The translations under genes and the position numbers were made by a program. From Altererythrobacter rubellus (GTDB taxonomy: Bacteria; Pseudomonadota; Alphaproteobacteria; Sphingomonadales; Sphingomonadaceae), in NCBI RefSeq assembly GCF_030284385.1, contig NZ_CP127221.1, forward strand, positions 558,001 to 622,000: a stretch of DNA of 64,000 nucleotides, read 5' to 3'. Under the pieces are notes generated by a model, which saw only the letters and a list, made by a program, of their open reading frames with translations, was not told the origin of the DNA and ran no database searches. The stretch's first letter is position 1; every line of letters starts with the position of its first letter. Shown here in pieces: positions 28,522 through 38,133 of this stretch.

Positions 28522-28733
28522 CCTAATCGGTTGCACGCTGGCCACTATAGAATCACGTGCGCTCATGTGGGCGCTTTGCCTGCCAGACTCTCCTTGCATT
28601 ACCCGCGAGAATCGCTATTACGCGCGCCTTCACTGACACGTGAATCATCTGCCGGTCTGGCCGTTAGGGCTGCCAGGGCTGGTTGGACGTGTCCCGGAAA
28701 CGATATCGAACGATATCTGATTAGGAGATAAAA

Positions 28734-28937
28734 ATGCCCAAGCTGAAGACCAAAAGCGGTGTGAAGAAACGCTTCAAAATCACCGCCACTGGCAAGATCA
28801 AACACGGCGTCGCGGGTAAGCGCCACCGTCTGATCAGCCACAATGCGAAGTATATCCGCCAGAACCGCGGCACGTCTGTCCTGTCGGAAGCCGACACGAA
28901 GACAGTCAAGAAATGGGCCCCTTACGGGCTCGATTGA
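28734..28937 (+). CDS. rpmI: 50S ribosomal protein L35
   Basis: A 67-residue basic protein ([20 protein letters not shown]) matching bL35. TTAGGAGATAAAA supplies a good ribosome-binding site. rplT follows after 27 bases. infC, usually just upstream, is absent: the preceding 212 bases hold no gene, only the leader and promoter region. Confidence 0.97.
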   Translation: MPKLKTKSGVKKRFKITATGKIKHGVAGKRHRLISHNAKYIRQNRGTSVLSEADTKTVKKWAPYGLD

Positions 28938-28964
28938 GCGCGCTGGTTTTAAGGAGAATTTGAA

Positions 28965-29324
28965 ATGCCTCGCATTAAACGCGGCGTAACCACACGCCAG
29001 AAACACAAGCGCCTACTCGATCAAGCCAAGGGCTATCGCGGTCGTCGCAAGAACACCATCCGCATTGCCCGCCAGGCCGTCGAAAAGGCTGGCCAATATG
29101 CATATCGCGACCGTAAGATCAAAAAACGTAACTTCCGCGCTTTGTGGATCCAGCGCATCAACGCGGCTGTCCGCGCTGAAGGCCTCACATATTCGCAGTT
29201 CATGCACGGCGTTAAGCTGGCTGGCATCGAGCTGGACCGCAAGGCTATGGCGGATCTCGCTATGAACGAAGCAGCGGCGTTCAAAACTGTGATCGCTCAG
29301 GCGAAATCAGCGCTTCCTGCTTAA
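28965..29324 (+). CDS. rplT: 50S ribosomal protein L20
   Basis: A 119-residue bL20, which binds 23S rRNA early in large-subunit assembly. The start is [18 protein letters not shown] and the body contains [26 protein letters not shown]. It is preceded by AAGGAG and followed by an intrinsic terminator. In other bacteria L20 represses its own operon through the leader; I cannot show that here. Confidence 0.98.
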   Translation: MPRIKRGVTTRQKHKRLLDQAKGYRGRRKNTIRIARQAVEKAGQYAYRDRKIKKRNFRALWIQRINAAVRAEGLTYSQFMHGVKLAGIELDRKAMADLAMNEAAAFKTVIAQAKSALPA

Positions 29325-29350
29325 ACAGCGGATAAGCTAGCTAATTTGAG

Positions 29351-29380
29351 GGCGCTGGAAGGTAACTTCCGGCGCCTTTC
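29351..29380 (+). terminator. intrinsic terminator after rpmI-rplT
   Basis: An 11-bp stem (29351-29361 with 29366-29376, one G-T wobble) with a GTAA loop is followed by TTTCCATTT. It begins 27 bases past the rplT stop. Confidence 0.8.
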
Positions 29381-29464
29381 CATTTGTAAGTTTGCGACAC
29401 TTGCGCCAAACAGCGACGCATGGTGGGGTCGCAAAAGAATCTAGGGCGCTCGCCCTAGCATGAG

Positions 29465-30331
29465 ATGCCCGAATATAAAGTGCGAAGTCGATTCTTCGCG
29501 CCGCCGCCTGAATTCGACGGGTGCTTCACCAGCTTCTACCATCTGGACCTGACAGTCGAAGTCGGTGGCACAATCTGTGATCACTTGCAGCCCGAGTGGG
29601 CTGGCATCCGCTTCATGGCAGGTTCTCGGCCCTTGGCGCAACTAGGCGAGACATCTGTCGAACGCCCACGCTTTGCCGCGAGCGGCCCCAGTGCCTTGCC
29701 CACCTATTTCGAGATCGGCTCCACCCGGCTGTGGGGCGTTGGATTCATGCCGCTTGGCTGGTGCAGATTTATCGATGTCGAAGCGAAGATCCTTGCGAAC
29801 CAAACATGTGACGGAGAACGGCACCCGGCCTTTGCGAAGTTTGCGCCGCTGGCGGATATCTTGTGTGATCCTGAGATAGACGATCAGGCGCAATTCGAAG
29901 CTATCTGTGACACTATGCGTGGATTGATGCAGCCAACCCGCAATGACGAGAAAATCAGGCGCGTACACCGCGCGTTGGTGGACGAAAATCTCAGCAGCGT
30001 GTCGGAGTTTGCGAAGGAAGCCGGGCTCAGCACCCGCAGCCTGGAGCGGATTTGCAGCCGCTATTTCGGCTTTGCACCCAAGCTGCTGATGCGGCGTCAG
30101 CGCTTTATGCGTAGCCTCACCACATTCATGCTGCGTGAGGGCAGCAAGTGGACGGATGCGATGGACGAGCACTACCACTATCAGGCACAATTCACGCGCG
30201 AGTTTCAGACCTTCATGGGTATGTCACCCAGCGCCTATGCTTCGAAGGAACACCCGATCCTGACCGCATTTGTCGAAGCGCGCGCGCGGATTTGGGGTCC
30301 GCCGGCGCAAACATTGGACAAACCCGCCTGA
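29465..30331 (+). CDS. AraC-family transcriptional regulator (DUF6597-type)
   Basis: A 288-residue regulator. The N-terminal half (FFAPPPEFDGCFTSFYHLDL and LWGVGFMPLGWCRFI) looks like the DUF6597 sensor domain. The C-terminal half carries two helix-turn-helices of the AraC type (SVSEFAKEAGLSTRSLERICSRYFG and the WTDAMDEHYHYQAQFTREFQTFMGMSPSAY box). It has the same domain plan as the broken gene at 26665-27653, so the two are probably paralogues. The ligand and target genes are unknown. Confidence 0.85.
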   Translation: MPEYKVRSRFFAPPPEFDGCFTSFYHLDLTVEVGGTICDHLQPEWAGIRFMAGSRPLAQLGETSVERPRFAASGPSALPTYFEIGSTRLWGVGFMPLGWCRFIDVEAKILANQTCDGERHPAFAKFAPLADILCDPEIDDQAQFEAICDTMRGLMQPTRNDEKIRRVHRALVDENLSSVSEFAKEAGLSTRSLERICSRYFGFAPKLLMRRQRFMRSLTTFMLREGSKWTDAMDEHYHYQAQFTREFQTFMGMSPSAYASKEHPILTAFVEARARIWGPPAQTLDKPA

Positions 30332-30395
30332 TTGCGCTTTGCGTTGAAGCCCATTTCCCGCTAGCGGAGCGCCCTTCAACCGCGAAGAATTAGCA

Positions 30396-31496
30396 ATGAC
30401 AGATTTGACACAACAGAAAGAGGCAGCGCTGGCTGCCGTTTATGGGGCGGAAACGCTGGATGCGCTCGAAGAGCAACGCGTAGCTGCGCTCGGAAAGAAG
30501 GGCTGGGTTAGTGCAGCGTTGAAGACGCTCGGCCAGATGGCACCGGACGAGCGTTCCGCTGCCGCGCCAGCTATTCAGGCTGTGCGTGGCGAGATTGCCG
30601 ACGCAATATCAGCGAAGAAGGACGCGCTCGAGAGCGCTGCGCTCGAAGCGCAGCTCGCCAGCGAGAAGCTCGACCTGACGCTACCTGCACCCGATGCACC
30701 GAATGGCTCGGTCCATCCGGTCAGCCAGGTGATGGACGAGCTGGCGGAGATTTTCGCGGACATGGGTTTTGCGGTGGCAACCGGGCCCGAGATCGAAGAC
30801 GACTGGCACAATTTCACTGCGCTCAATATGGATGAAAGCCATCCTGCGCGCGCTATGCATGACACCTTCTATTTCCCGGACAAAGATGTGGAGGGCAATT
30901 CCATGCTGCTGCGCACGCATACTTCGCCTGTCCAAATTCGCAGTATGAAAGAACAAGGTGCGCCGATCCGCATCATCGCGCCGGGGCGTGTCTACCGCTC
31001 CGACAGCGATGCCACGCACACACCGATGTTTCACCAGGTCGAAGGTCTGGTGATCGATCGTGACATTCACTTGGGGCATCTCAAGTGGACGCTTGAAACC
31101 TTTTTAAAGGCATTTTTCGAACGCGACGACATCGTGTTGCGCCTGCGCCCCAGCTACTTCCCGTTCACTGAACCGAGCGTCGAGGTGGATGTTGGTTATT
31201 CGAAAGAGAGCGGCCGCTGGGTTGTCGGCGGCAATGGCGATGATGACGGGCATGACTGGATGGAGCTGCTGGGCAGCGGCATGGTCAACCGCCGCGTGAT
31301 CGAGATGGCAGGGCTTGATGCGGACCAGTGGCAGGGCTTTGCCTTTGGCGTCGGGGTCGACCGTCTGGCTATGCTCAAATACGGCATGACCGATCTGCGC
31401 GCTTTCTTCGACGGCGATGTCCGCTGGTTGCAGCATTATGGGTTCAGCCCGTTTGACCAGCCGACGCTGTCAGCAGGTGTAGGAGCGAAAGCATGA
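30396..31496 (+). CDS. pheS: phenylalanine-tRNA ligase alpha subunit
   Basis: Catalytic subunit of the alpha2beta2 class II synthetase (366 residues). The N-terminal coiled coil is followed by motif 2-like [24 protein letters not shown] and the C-terminal motif 3 [14 protein letters not shown]. The stop overlaps the pheT start in ATGA. No phenylalanine-coded leader peptide is evident in the 64 bases upstream. Confidence 0.97.
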   Translation: MTDLTQQKEAALAAVYGAETLDALEEQRVAALGKKGWVSAALKTLGQMAPDERSAAAPAIQAVRGEIADAISAKKDALESAALEAQLASEKLDLTLPAPDAPNGSVHPVSQVMDELAEIFADMGFAVATGPEIEDDWHNFTALNMDESHPARAMHDTFYFPDKDVEGNSMLLRTHTSPVQIRSMKEQGAPIRIIAPGRVYRSDSDATHTPMFHQVEGLVIDRDIHLGHLKWTLETFLKAFFERDDIVLRLRPSYFPFTEPSVEVDVGYSKESGRWVVGGNGDDDGHDWMELLGSGMVNRRVIEMAGLDADQWQGFAFGVGVDRLAMLKYGMTDLRAFFDGDVRWLQHYGFSPFDQPTLSAGVGAKA

Positions 31497-33859
31497 TGTT
31501 CTCGCTCACTTGGCTGAAAGATCACCTCAATACCGAAGCTTCGGTGAAGGAGATCGTCGATACGCTCAACGCCATCGGCCTGGAAGTGGAAGGGGTGGAA
31601 GATCCCGCCGTTCGGCTGGCAGGCTTCACTGTTGCCAAAGTGCTGACGGCTGAGAAGCATCCTGATGCCGACAAGCTTCAGGTGCTGACTGTCGACACTG
31701 GGTCGGGAGATCCGCTTCAGGTAGTGTGCGGTGCGCCGAATGCGCGTGCTGGCATGAAGGGCGTGCTGGGGCAGCCCGGTGCGATCGTCCCGTCAAACGG
31801 CATGGAATTGCGCAAGAGTGCGATCCGCGGTGTCGAATCAAACGGCATGATGTGCTCTGTGCGCGAGCTGGAGCTGGGCGACGAGCATGACGGTATCATC
31901 GAACTGCCTGACAACGCGCCGGTGGGTCACAGCTTTGCCGATTATCACGGCACCTCGCCGATCATTGACGTTGCCATCACGCCCAACCGCCCCGATTGCA
32001 TGGGCGTTTACGGGATTGCGCGCGATCTGGCGGCGGCCGGGCTTGGGACGCTGAAGCCCATCGCAATGCCGGAGTTCGAAACGTCCGGTGCTTGCCCGGT
32101 TGAAATCCGCACCGACGACCCTGAAGGTTGTCCGGCGTTTTATGGCCGCGTGATCACAGGCGTGAAAAACGGGCCTTCACCAGACTGGCTGCAGCAACGG
32201 CTGACTAGTGCGGGCCAACGTCCGATTTCGCTGCTGGTCGACCTGACCAACTATCTCATGCTGGCATATGGCCGTCCGGCGCACGCCTATGATCTGGCCA
32301 AGCTGACAGGCGCAGTAGTCGCACGCCGGGCAAAGAATGGCGAGCAAGTGCTGGCGCTCAATGAGAAGACCTACACGCTCGACGACAGCATGACCGTGAT
32401 TGCTGACGATGCAGGTGTGCATGACGTCGCAGGCATCATGGGTGGCGAAGACTCTGGCTGCTCGGACCACACGACAGACGTGCTGCTGGAGATTGCCTAT
32501 TTCGATCCGGCGCGCATCGGCGTGACGGGCCGCAAGCTTGGCTTGGCGTCTGATGCGCGCACGCGCTTCGAACGCGGTGTCGATCCGACGTTTCTTGATT
32601 ACGGCCTGGACCTGCTGACCGGTTTGATCGTTGAATTGGCTGGCGGAACCGCGAGCGAGAAAGTGCACGCAGGCGTACCTCCAAGCGAGCCGAAAGTCAT
32701 TGCGTTCGATACCGGCCTGACCGCGCGTCTGGGCGGCATTAACGTGCCGGTCGAAGAACAGAAGCGCATTCTGGAGAGCCTCGATTTCGCAATCGATGGA
32801 GACTGGAACGTGACCTGTCCGCTCCGCCGCCACGATATCGAAGGGCCGGCGGACTTGGTGGAAGAAGTTGTGCGTATCCACGGCCTCGACAAGGTAGAAA
32901 GCGTTGCTCTGCCGCGGGCAGATGGCGTTGCCAAACCTACCGCAACCGCAGTGCAGTTGACCGAACGCAGGCTACGCCGTGCCGCGGCTGCTAGCGGGCT
33001 CAACGAAGCGATCACATGGTCATTCATTTCGGAAGATCAGGCAGAAAGCGTTGGCGGCGGTAAATGGGTACTCGACAACCCGATCAGCGAAGACATGAAG
33101 GTCATGCGGCCGTCCTTGCTGCCTGGCTTGCTGTCAGCAGTTCAGCGCAATCTCGATCGCGGCGCTTCAAGCATACGCCTGTTCGAAATTGGGCGGCGCT
33201 ATCTTGAGGATGGCGAACACCCGACACTGGTTTGCGTGCTGGCGGGTGACAAGGAGCGTCGCGGTTGGGCTTCAGGCAAGGCAACCACCTTTGATGCTTA
33301 TGACGCGAAGGCTATCTGCCTCGAACTGCTTGAGGCGGCTGGCGCACCGGTCAGCAATCTGATGGTCATGGGTGAAGCAGGCGATGCTTATCATCCCGGT
33401 CAATCCGCCACCTTGCGTTTGGGGCCAAAGAACGTGATTGCAGGCTTCGGCATGATCCATCCGTCTATGCTCAAGGCCTATGACATTGACGTGCCCGTGG
33501 CAGCAATGGGTATCCATCTGGATGCTATCCCTGCGAAGAAGAATGCCAGCTTCGCTCGTTCGTCTTTTGCGCCACCTGCCTTGCAGGCTGTGACGCGTGA
33601 CTTCGCATTCCTTGTTCCGACAGAGCTCGCCGCAAGTGATCTGGTGCGCGCGGTTAAAGGCGCGGACAAGATAAACATCGTCGATGCGCGTGTATTCGAT
33701 GTTTTTGCTGGGCAAGGTGTGCCCGAAGGCAAGAAATCGGTCGCGGTTGAAGTTACACTTCAGCCGACCGAGAAAAGCTATAAGGACGCGGACCTCAAGG
33801 CGATTTCGGATGCAGTCGTGGCATCCGCCGCGAAGCAGGGAGCGGAGCTCCGCGGATAA
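31493..33859 (+). CDS. pheT: phenylalanine-tRNA ligase beta subunit
   Basis: Large subunit (788 residues, usual length), which binds tRNA and edits mischarged Tyr-tRNA(Phe). The N-terminal tRNA-binding OB domain ([21 protein letters not shown]) precedes the B3/B4 editing domain. The C-terminal ferredoxin-like anticodon-binding domain ([20 protein letters not shown]) is complete. It is translationally coupled to pheS. Confidence 0.97.
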   Translation: MMFSLTWLKDHLNTEASVKEIVDTLNAIGLEVEGVEDPAVRLAGFTVAKVLTAEKHPDADKLQVLTVDTGSGDPLQVVCGAPNARAGMKGVLGQPGAIVPSNGMELRKSAIRGVESNGMMCSVRELELGDEHDGIIELPDNAPVGHSFADYHGTSPIIDVAITPNRPDCMGVYGIARDLAAAGLGTLKPIAMPEFETSGACPVEIRTDDPEGCPAFYGRVITGVKNGPSPDWLQQRLTSAGQRPISLLVDLTNYLMLAYGRPAHAYDLAKLTGAVVARRAKNGEQVLALNEKTYTLDDSMTVIADDAGVHDVAGIMGGEDSGCSDHTTDVLLEIAYFDPARIGVTGRKLGLASDARTRFERGVDPTFLDYGLDLLTGLIVELAGGTASEKVHAGVPPSEPKVIAFDTGLTARLGGINVPVEEQKRILESLDFAIDGDWNVTCPLRRHDIEGPADLVEEVVRIHGLDKVESVALPRADGVAKPTATAVQLTERRLRRAAAASGLNEAITWSFISEDQAESVGGGKWVLDNPISEDMKVMRPSLLPGLLSAVQRNLDRGASSIRLFEIGRRYLEDGEHPTLVCVLAGDKERRGWASGKATTFDAYDAKAICLELLEAAGAPVSNLMVMGEAGDAYHPGQSATLRLGPKNVIAGFGMIHPSMLKAYDIDVPVAAMGIHLDAIPAKKNASFARSSFAPPALQAVTRDFAFLVPTELAASDLVRAVKGADKINIVDARVFDVFAGQGVPEGKKSVAVEVTLQPTEKSYKDADLKAISDAVVASAAKQGAELRG

Positions 33860-33873
33860 GTCCCGCGCTGCCT

Positions 33874-35412
33874 ATGACTATGTCCAATCGCCGCACATTC
33901 GCGATCATTTCGCACCCTGACGCCGGTAAGACCACGCTCACGGAAAAGCTGCTTTTACAAGGTGGTGCGATCCATCTGGCGGGCGAAGTCAAGGCGCGTG
34001 GACAGGCGCGGCGGGCTCGCTCAGACTGGATGAAGATCGAGCAGCAACGCGGCATTTCCGTCACTTCCTCGGTCATGACCTTCGAGAAGGAATTCGATGG
34101 TGAGACCATCACCTTCAACCTGCTTGATACACCGGGACACGAAGACTTCTCGGAAGATACCTATCGGACGCTGACCGCCGTCGATAGCGCAATCATGGTG
34201 ATCGATGCCGCGAAGGGTATCGAGCCACAGACTCGAAAACTGTTCGAGGTCTGCCGCCTTCGGAGCGTTCCGATCATCACCTTCGTCAACAAGGTCGACC
34301 GTGAAGGCCGTCCGGTTTTCGAGCTGCTCGACGAAATCGCGGATATGCTTGCGCTTGATGTGTCACCGCAAATGTATCCGGTGGGAATGGGTGGCCAGTT
34401 CGAAGGCATTCTCGACTTCGCCACTGGTACAGTGGCGCGGCCCGAAGGCCCTTCCAAGGAATTTCACGGCAAGCGTGACGAGAATGCTCAGCTGCCCGAA
34501 GAGGTTGCAGAAAATGCCGAGCTCGCACAGATCGGTTATCCTGAATTTGATCTTGAGGCGTATCGCAATGGCGACCTAACCCCGGTCTACTTCGGATCGG
34601 CGCTGAAGAATTTTGGGGTCGAGGAGCTGATCGACGCGATTGCGAAGTTCGCGCCGCCCCCTCGCCCTCAGCCGGCTGGAGAAGAGCAGATTCCGCCATC
34701 GCGCGATGAAGTCACCGGCTTCATCTTCAAGGTCCAGGCGAATATGGACCCCAACCATCGTGACCGTATTGCCTTCATGCGGCAGGTTTCCGGCACGTTC
34801 AAACGTGGGATGAAGCTGACCCCCTCGGGACTGGGCAAGCCCATCGCTGTGCATTCGCCGATCCTTTTTTTCGCACAGGATCGCGAAATCGCCGACACGG
34901 CGGAAGCGGGTGACATTATTGGGATTCCCAACCACGGCACTTTGCGTGTCGGTGACACGTTGAGCGAGAAGAACACAATCCGCTTTACCGGACTGCCCAA
35001 CTTTGCGCCGGAAATCCTGCGTCGGGTGCAGTTGAAGGATCCGACTAAGACCAAACAGCTGCGCAAGGCGCTCGACGATCTTTCCGAGGAAGGGGTAATC
35101 CAGGTCTTTTACCCGGAGATCGGTGCGCAGCATATTGTCGGCGTGGTTGGTCAGCTGCAGCTCGAAGTGCTGGTTTCGCGGTTGTCGGCCGAATATAAAG
35201 TCGAAGCCGGGCTCGAAGCCTCACCCTTTGCCACTGCACGTTGGGTCAAGGGGCCAGCAGCCGCGATTAAGCAGTTTGAGGATTTCAATCGCGCCAATCT
35301 GGCAAAGGACCGCGATGGTGATCTGGTGTTCATGGCGAAAAGCCCGTGGGACGTGAACTACCAGGCAGAAAACAATCCCGAGCTGACCTTTTCGGCGACG
35401 AAGGAACGTTAG
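33874..35412 (+). CDS. prfC: peptide chain release factor 3
   Basis: Translational GTPase (512 residues) that recycles RF1 and RF2 from the ribosome after termination. The G1 motif HPDAGKTT, RGISVTSS, DTPGHEDF and NKVDRE are intact, followed by the RF3-specific domains. It starts 14 bases after pheT, so co-transcription is likely. A second ATG two codons in (MSNRRTF) is an alternative start. Confidence 0.95.
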   Translation: MTMSNRRTFAIISHPDAGKTTLTEKLLLQGGAIHLAGEVKARGQARRARSDWMKIEQQRGISVTSSVMTFEKEFDGETITFNLLDTPGHEDFSEDTYRTLTAVDSAIMVIDAAKGIEPQTRKLFEVCRLRSVPIITFVNKVDREGRPVFELLDEIADMLALDVSPQMYPVGMGGQFEGILDFATGTVARPEGPSKEFHGKRDENAQLPEEVAENAELAQIGYPEFDLEAYRNGDLTPVYFGSALKNFGVEELIDAIAKFAPPPRPQPAGEEQIPPSRDEVTGFIFKVQANMDPNHRDRIAFMRQVSGTFKRGMKLTPSGLGKPIAVHSPILFFAQDREIADTAEAGDIIGIPNHGTLRVGDTLSEKNTIRFTGLPNFAPEILRRVQLKDPTKTKQLRKALDDLSEEGVIQVFYPEIGAQHIVGVVGQLQLEVLVSRLSAEYKVEAGLEASPFATARWVKGPAAAIKQFEDFNRANLAKDRDGDLVFMAKSPWDVNYQAENNPELTFSATKER

Positions 35413-35462
35413 AGGCGAGGCTGGGCTTGCAAGCTGCGCAAGCATCGCTCAAAGCTTGAGCC

Positions 35463-36332
35463 ATGAACGGCTCAGGACCTACATCCCAGACATTCATCTC
35501 GCAGCGGCTCCGCCTTAATTACGAGGATTGGGGCAATGAAGGCAAACCGCCCCTTGTTCTGGTTCACGGCGGGCGCGACCATGCACGTAGTTGGGATTGG
35601 ACGGCGCAGGCCTTGCGCGATGACTACCATGTTGTGGCGATGGATCACCGCGGTCATGGCGATAGCGATTGGGTGTCGGATGGCAATTACCGGGCGAACG
35701 ACATGGTCTATGACCTCGCGCAGTTGATCCATCAACTTGGTGCAGGTCCGGTGACTATCGTCAGCCATTCGATGGGCGGAAACGTTGCCCTTAGGTACGC
35801 CGGAGTGTTTCCTGACATGGTGAAGAAGATCGTTGCGATCGAAGGCCTCGGCCCTTCGCCAGAACGACAGGCAGAGATGCGCGCGACGCCATATCCTGAA
35901 CGTTTTGCGGAATGGATTGGCAAGAAGCGCGCGGCATCGGCCCGCATCCCGCGCAAGTATGAAAGTATAGAAGCGGCTTTTGCGCGGATGATTGAGGAAA
36001 ACAGCTATCTAACCGAGGAACAGGCGCGGCACCTCACGATCCACGGGGTCAATCGCAATGAGGATGGCACGTACAGCTGGAAATTCGATCCGCATCTCAA
36101 TGTCTGGGGCGTTGAGGACATTGCTGACGAATTCCTTCAGCAGATTTGGGGTGCGATTACTGCGCCTACGCTGCTGCTCTATGGCGCGGACAGCTGGGCT
36201 TCGAATCCGGAGAAGGATGGCCGGATCAAATATTTCAACAACGCCGAAGTGATTGAGTTCGAGCAAGCAGGGCACTGGCTGCACCATGACCAGTTCGACC
36301 GGTTCATGCAGGTACTTAAGGATTTTCTCTGA
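35463..36332 (+). CDS. alpha/beta-fold hydrolase
   Basis: A 289-residue soluble hydrolase. The HG oxyanion region is LVLVHGGRDHARSWDW. The nucleophile elbow SHSMGGN carries the catalytic Ser, and the late His is in GHWLHHDQFDRF. The acid is probably the Asp of LYGADSW. Substrates cannot be deduced. It shares one base with the next gene (TGATG) and heads a three-gene run with a PPOX-fold protein and an EEP-family gene. Confidence 0.88.
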   Translation: MNGSGPTSQTFISQRLRLNYEDWGNEGKPPLVLVHGGRDHARSWDWTAQALRDDYHVVAMDHRGHGDSDWVSDGNYRANDMVYDLAQLIHQLGAGPVTIVSHSMGGNVALRYAGVFPDMVKKIVAIEGLGPSPERQAEMRATPYPERFAEWIGKKRAASARIPRKYESIEAAFARMIEENSYLTEEQARHLTIHGVNRNEDGTYSWKFDPHLNVWGVEDIADEFLQQIWGAITAPTLLLYGADSWASNPEKDGRIKYFNNAEVIEFEQAGHWLHHDQFDRFMQVLKDFL

Positions 36333-36892
36333 TGGCAGATTTCACCGACAGTCTGCTCGACAAGCATATCGAAATGATCGGCAAACAGCCGGTCTTCTTT
36401 GTAGCGACTGCGGCAGAAGGCGCACGGATCAATTTAAGCCCCAAGGGCTATCACGCGTTTCGGGTGTTGTCGCCGACGCGGGTTGCCTATCTCGATCTTG
36501 GCGGATCAGGCAATGAGACGAATGCACATCTGGCCGCTGACGGTCGGATTACCGTGATGTTCTGCAATTTCCAGCAGCCGGCGCTCATCTTGCGAATCTA
36601 CGGGCGCGGGCGAGCTGTATTACCACAGGACGATGAATGGAGCGGTCTTGCTGCGCATTTCACTTTGATGCCCGGCACGCGCCAGATTTTCGTGATTGAC
36701 GTTGAAAGCGTCCAGACCAGCTGCGGCTGGGGCGTGCCGTTCATGGAGTTTCAGGATGAGCGACAAACGCTCAAGAAAGCTCATGCCCAGGCTGATCCAG
36801 ATGAATGGGCGGCCAAGCATTCCTTGCGTATATCGAGTATTGACGGTCTGCCTACCCGTGCCACTGACCGCTACATTGCAGGTGAAACGTAA
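36332..36892 (+). CDS. pyridoxamine 5'-phosphate oxidase-fold family protein
   Basis: A 186-residue flavin-type split-barrel protein (HIEMIGKQPVFFVATAAEGARINLSPKGYHAFRVLSP). It fits the general-stress FMN-binding branch of the PNPOx superfamily rather than PdxH itself. The GNETNAHLAADGRITVMFCNF stretch is typical of this branch. It is likely cytosolic, of unknown substrate, and coupled to the hydrolase upstream. Confidence 0.82.
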   Translation: MADFTDSLLDKHIEMIGKQPVFFVATAAEGARINLSPKGYHAFRVLSPTRVAYLDLGGSGNETNAHLAADGRITVMFCNFQQPALILRIYGRGRAVLPQDDEWSGLAAHFTLMPGTRQIFVIDVESVQTSCGWGVPFMEFQDERQTLKKAHAQADPDEWAAKHSLRISSIDGLPTRATDRYIAGET

Positions 36893-36918
36893 TAGCGCAC
36901 ATGGGGAGTGGATCCCGC

Positions 36919-37611
36919 GTGGAACTGACATTCGCCAGCTACAACATCCACAAGGCGGTCGGGCTTGATGGACGCCGCGATCCTGACCGGATCATGTCAG
37001 TCCTGCGCGAAGTCGATGCGGACATCATCGCTCTACAGGAGGCAGATCGACGCTTTGGTGCGCGCGCAAGTGTGTTGCCGCGTGCTCTGCTGGACGATAC
37101 GCGCTGGCGGCCCTTGCCGGTGGCCAAACGACCGCGAAGCCTTGGATGGCATGGCAATGCTCTTTTGGTCAGGCGGGACATAAAGTGTCTTCATGCAGAA
37201 CCGCTTGATCTTCCGACACTCGAGCCGCGCGGCGCCGTTCTGGCGGAACTAGACTTGCGGGGGGAGCACATCCGGGTGCTGGGCGCGCATCTGGATCTTT
37301 CCGGGCTGCGCAGGCGTGATCAGATCAAGGCAATCCTCAAGCAGTGCACACGTCGCGGGAAGATGCCAACTGTAATCATGGGCGACTTCAATCAATGGGG
37401 CCGGTTAACCGGTGCAATGCAGGTCTTCGGGATGGGATGGCAACAGATCACACCTGGTGCGAGCTACCCATCGGCGCGACCTATTGCGCGTTTTGACCGG
37501 ATTATTGCTACCCCTGATTGGAGCTATGAGACCAGCGGGGTGCATCACAGCGCCACTTCGGCTGCCGCATCAGACCATTTGCCGGTCTGGGCCTCTCTAC
37601 GAACCGCCTAA
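36919..37611 (+). CDS. endonuclease/exonuclease/phosphatase (EEP) family protein
   Basis: A 230-residue EEP-fold protein. The start FASYNIHKAVG, the metal ligand Glu in ALQEADRRFG, the IMGDFNQWG motif and the final SDHLPVWASL are all present, so it should be a Mg-dependent phosphodiesterase or phosphatase. I chose the GTG at 36919 because GGGGAG stands 10 bases before it and it gives the short family N-terminus. An ATG at 36901 would add six residues without a ribosome-binding site. The substrate (nucleic acid, phosphoinositide or sphingolipid head group) is open. Confidence 0.83.
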   Translation: MELTFASYNIHKAVGLDGRRDPDRIMSVLREVDADIIALQEADRRFGARASVLPRALLDDTRWRPLPVAKRPRSLGWHGNALLVRRDIKCLHAEPLDLPTLEPRGAVLAELDLRGEHIRVLGAHLDLSGLRRRDQIKAILKQCTRRGKMPTVIMGDFNQWGRLTGAMQVFGMGWQQITPGASYPSARPIARFDRIIATPDWSYETSGVHHSATSAAASDHLPVWASLRTA

Positions 37612-37623
37612 CATTTCATCGCA

Positions 37624-37640
37624 TGCCTAATAGATAGGCA
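37624..37640 (+). promoter_or_regulatory. candidate NtrC-type binding site upstream of glnK
   Basis: TGCCTA and TAGGCA arms are separated by five bases: a perfect 6-5-6 inverted repeat, the layout of NtrC sites (TGCACC-N5-GGTGCA). It is about 85 bases upstream of the sigma-54 promoter, a usual enhancer distance. The arm sequence differs from consensus at two positions. A further TGCCTAAGGGCA lies just downstream. Confidence 0.45.
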
Positions 37641-37715
37641 ACTTAAGTCGAGTGCCTAAGGGCATTGTGCCTTCGCATCGGGGCCAAACGGCTGAATCCA
37701 TGGTTTTCCAGATTC

Positions 37716-37731
37716 TGGCACGAGAATTGCT
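37716..37731 (+). promoter_or_regulatory. sigma-54 (-24/-12) promoter of glnK-amtB
   Basis: TGGCACGAGAATTGCT matches the TGGCACG-N4-TTGCW consensus completely, including the invariant GG and GC with correct spacing. Transcription should begin near 37742, about 36 bases before the glnK start. This implies control by RpoN and NtrC under nitrogen limitation. Confidence 0.88.
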
Positions 37732-37777
37732 GCGTCTGCGACGTCGGGATGGGCCCGGCAAGCAGTAGGGGGCAAAG

Positions 37778-38116
37778 ATGAAGTTCATCATCGCCGTAAT
37801 AAAACCGTATAAGCTCGATGAAGTCCGCGAAGCGCTGGGCGCCATCGGGGTCGCTGGCATGACAGTGTCTGAAGTCAAAGGCTTCGGCAGACAAAAGGGC
37901 CAGACCGAGATTTATCGTGGAGCCGAGTATTCGACTAATATGCTTCCCAAGGTGAAGCTAGAGATTGCCGCGAGCGACGAAATCGCCGCTCAAGTGGTCG
38001 AGACTATTCAGCAAACAGCGAGCACAGATGCCATCGGAGATGGCAAGATCTTCGTGCTCGATCTCGCTTCCGCCACGCGCATCCGTACCGGTGAGACCGG
38101 TGACACTGCGCTGTGA
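37778..38116 (+). CDS. glnK: PII nitrogen regulatory protein (GlnK/GlnB)
   Basis: A 112-residue PII signal protein that senses ATP/ADP, 2-oxoglutarate and glutamine status. The T-loop holds the uridylylation residue Tyr51 (RGAEYSTNMLPK). The C-terminal GDGKIFVLDLASATRIRTGE is standard. Linkage to amtB 17 bases downstream and the sigma-54 promoter argue for GlnK, which plugs AmtB when ammonium is plentiful. Confidence 0.95.
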   Translation: MKFIIAVIKPYKLDEVREALGAIGVAGMTVSEVKGFGRQKGQTEIYRGAEYSTNMLPKVKLEIAASDEIAAQVVETIQQTASTDAIGDGKIFVLDLASATRIRTGETGDTAL

Positions 38117-38133
38117 TCAAGGGGAAAAATAAG

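Noticed and set aside
28522..28733. infC hidden upstream of rpmI
   Set aside because: None of the frames in these 212 bases reads as IF3. infC must be elsewhere in the genome.
35418..35460. Inverted repeat GCTTGC/GCAAGC after prfC as a terminator
   Set aside because: The stem is short, with no T-tract, and the next gene begins immediately.
36901..36918. ATG at 36901 as the start of the EEP-family gene
   Set aside because: It lacks a ribosome-binding site, while GTG 36919 has GGGGAG in front and gives the usual family N-terminus.
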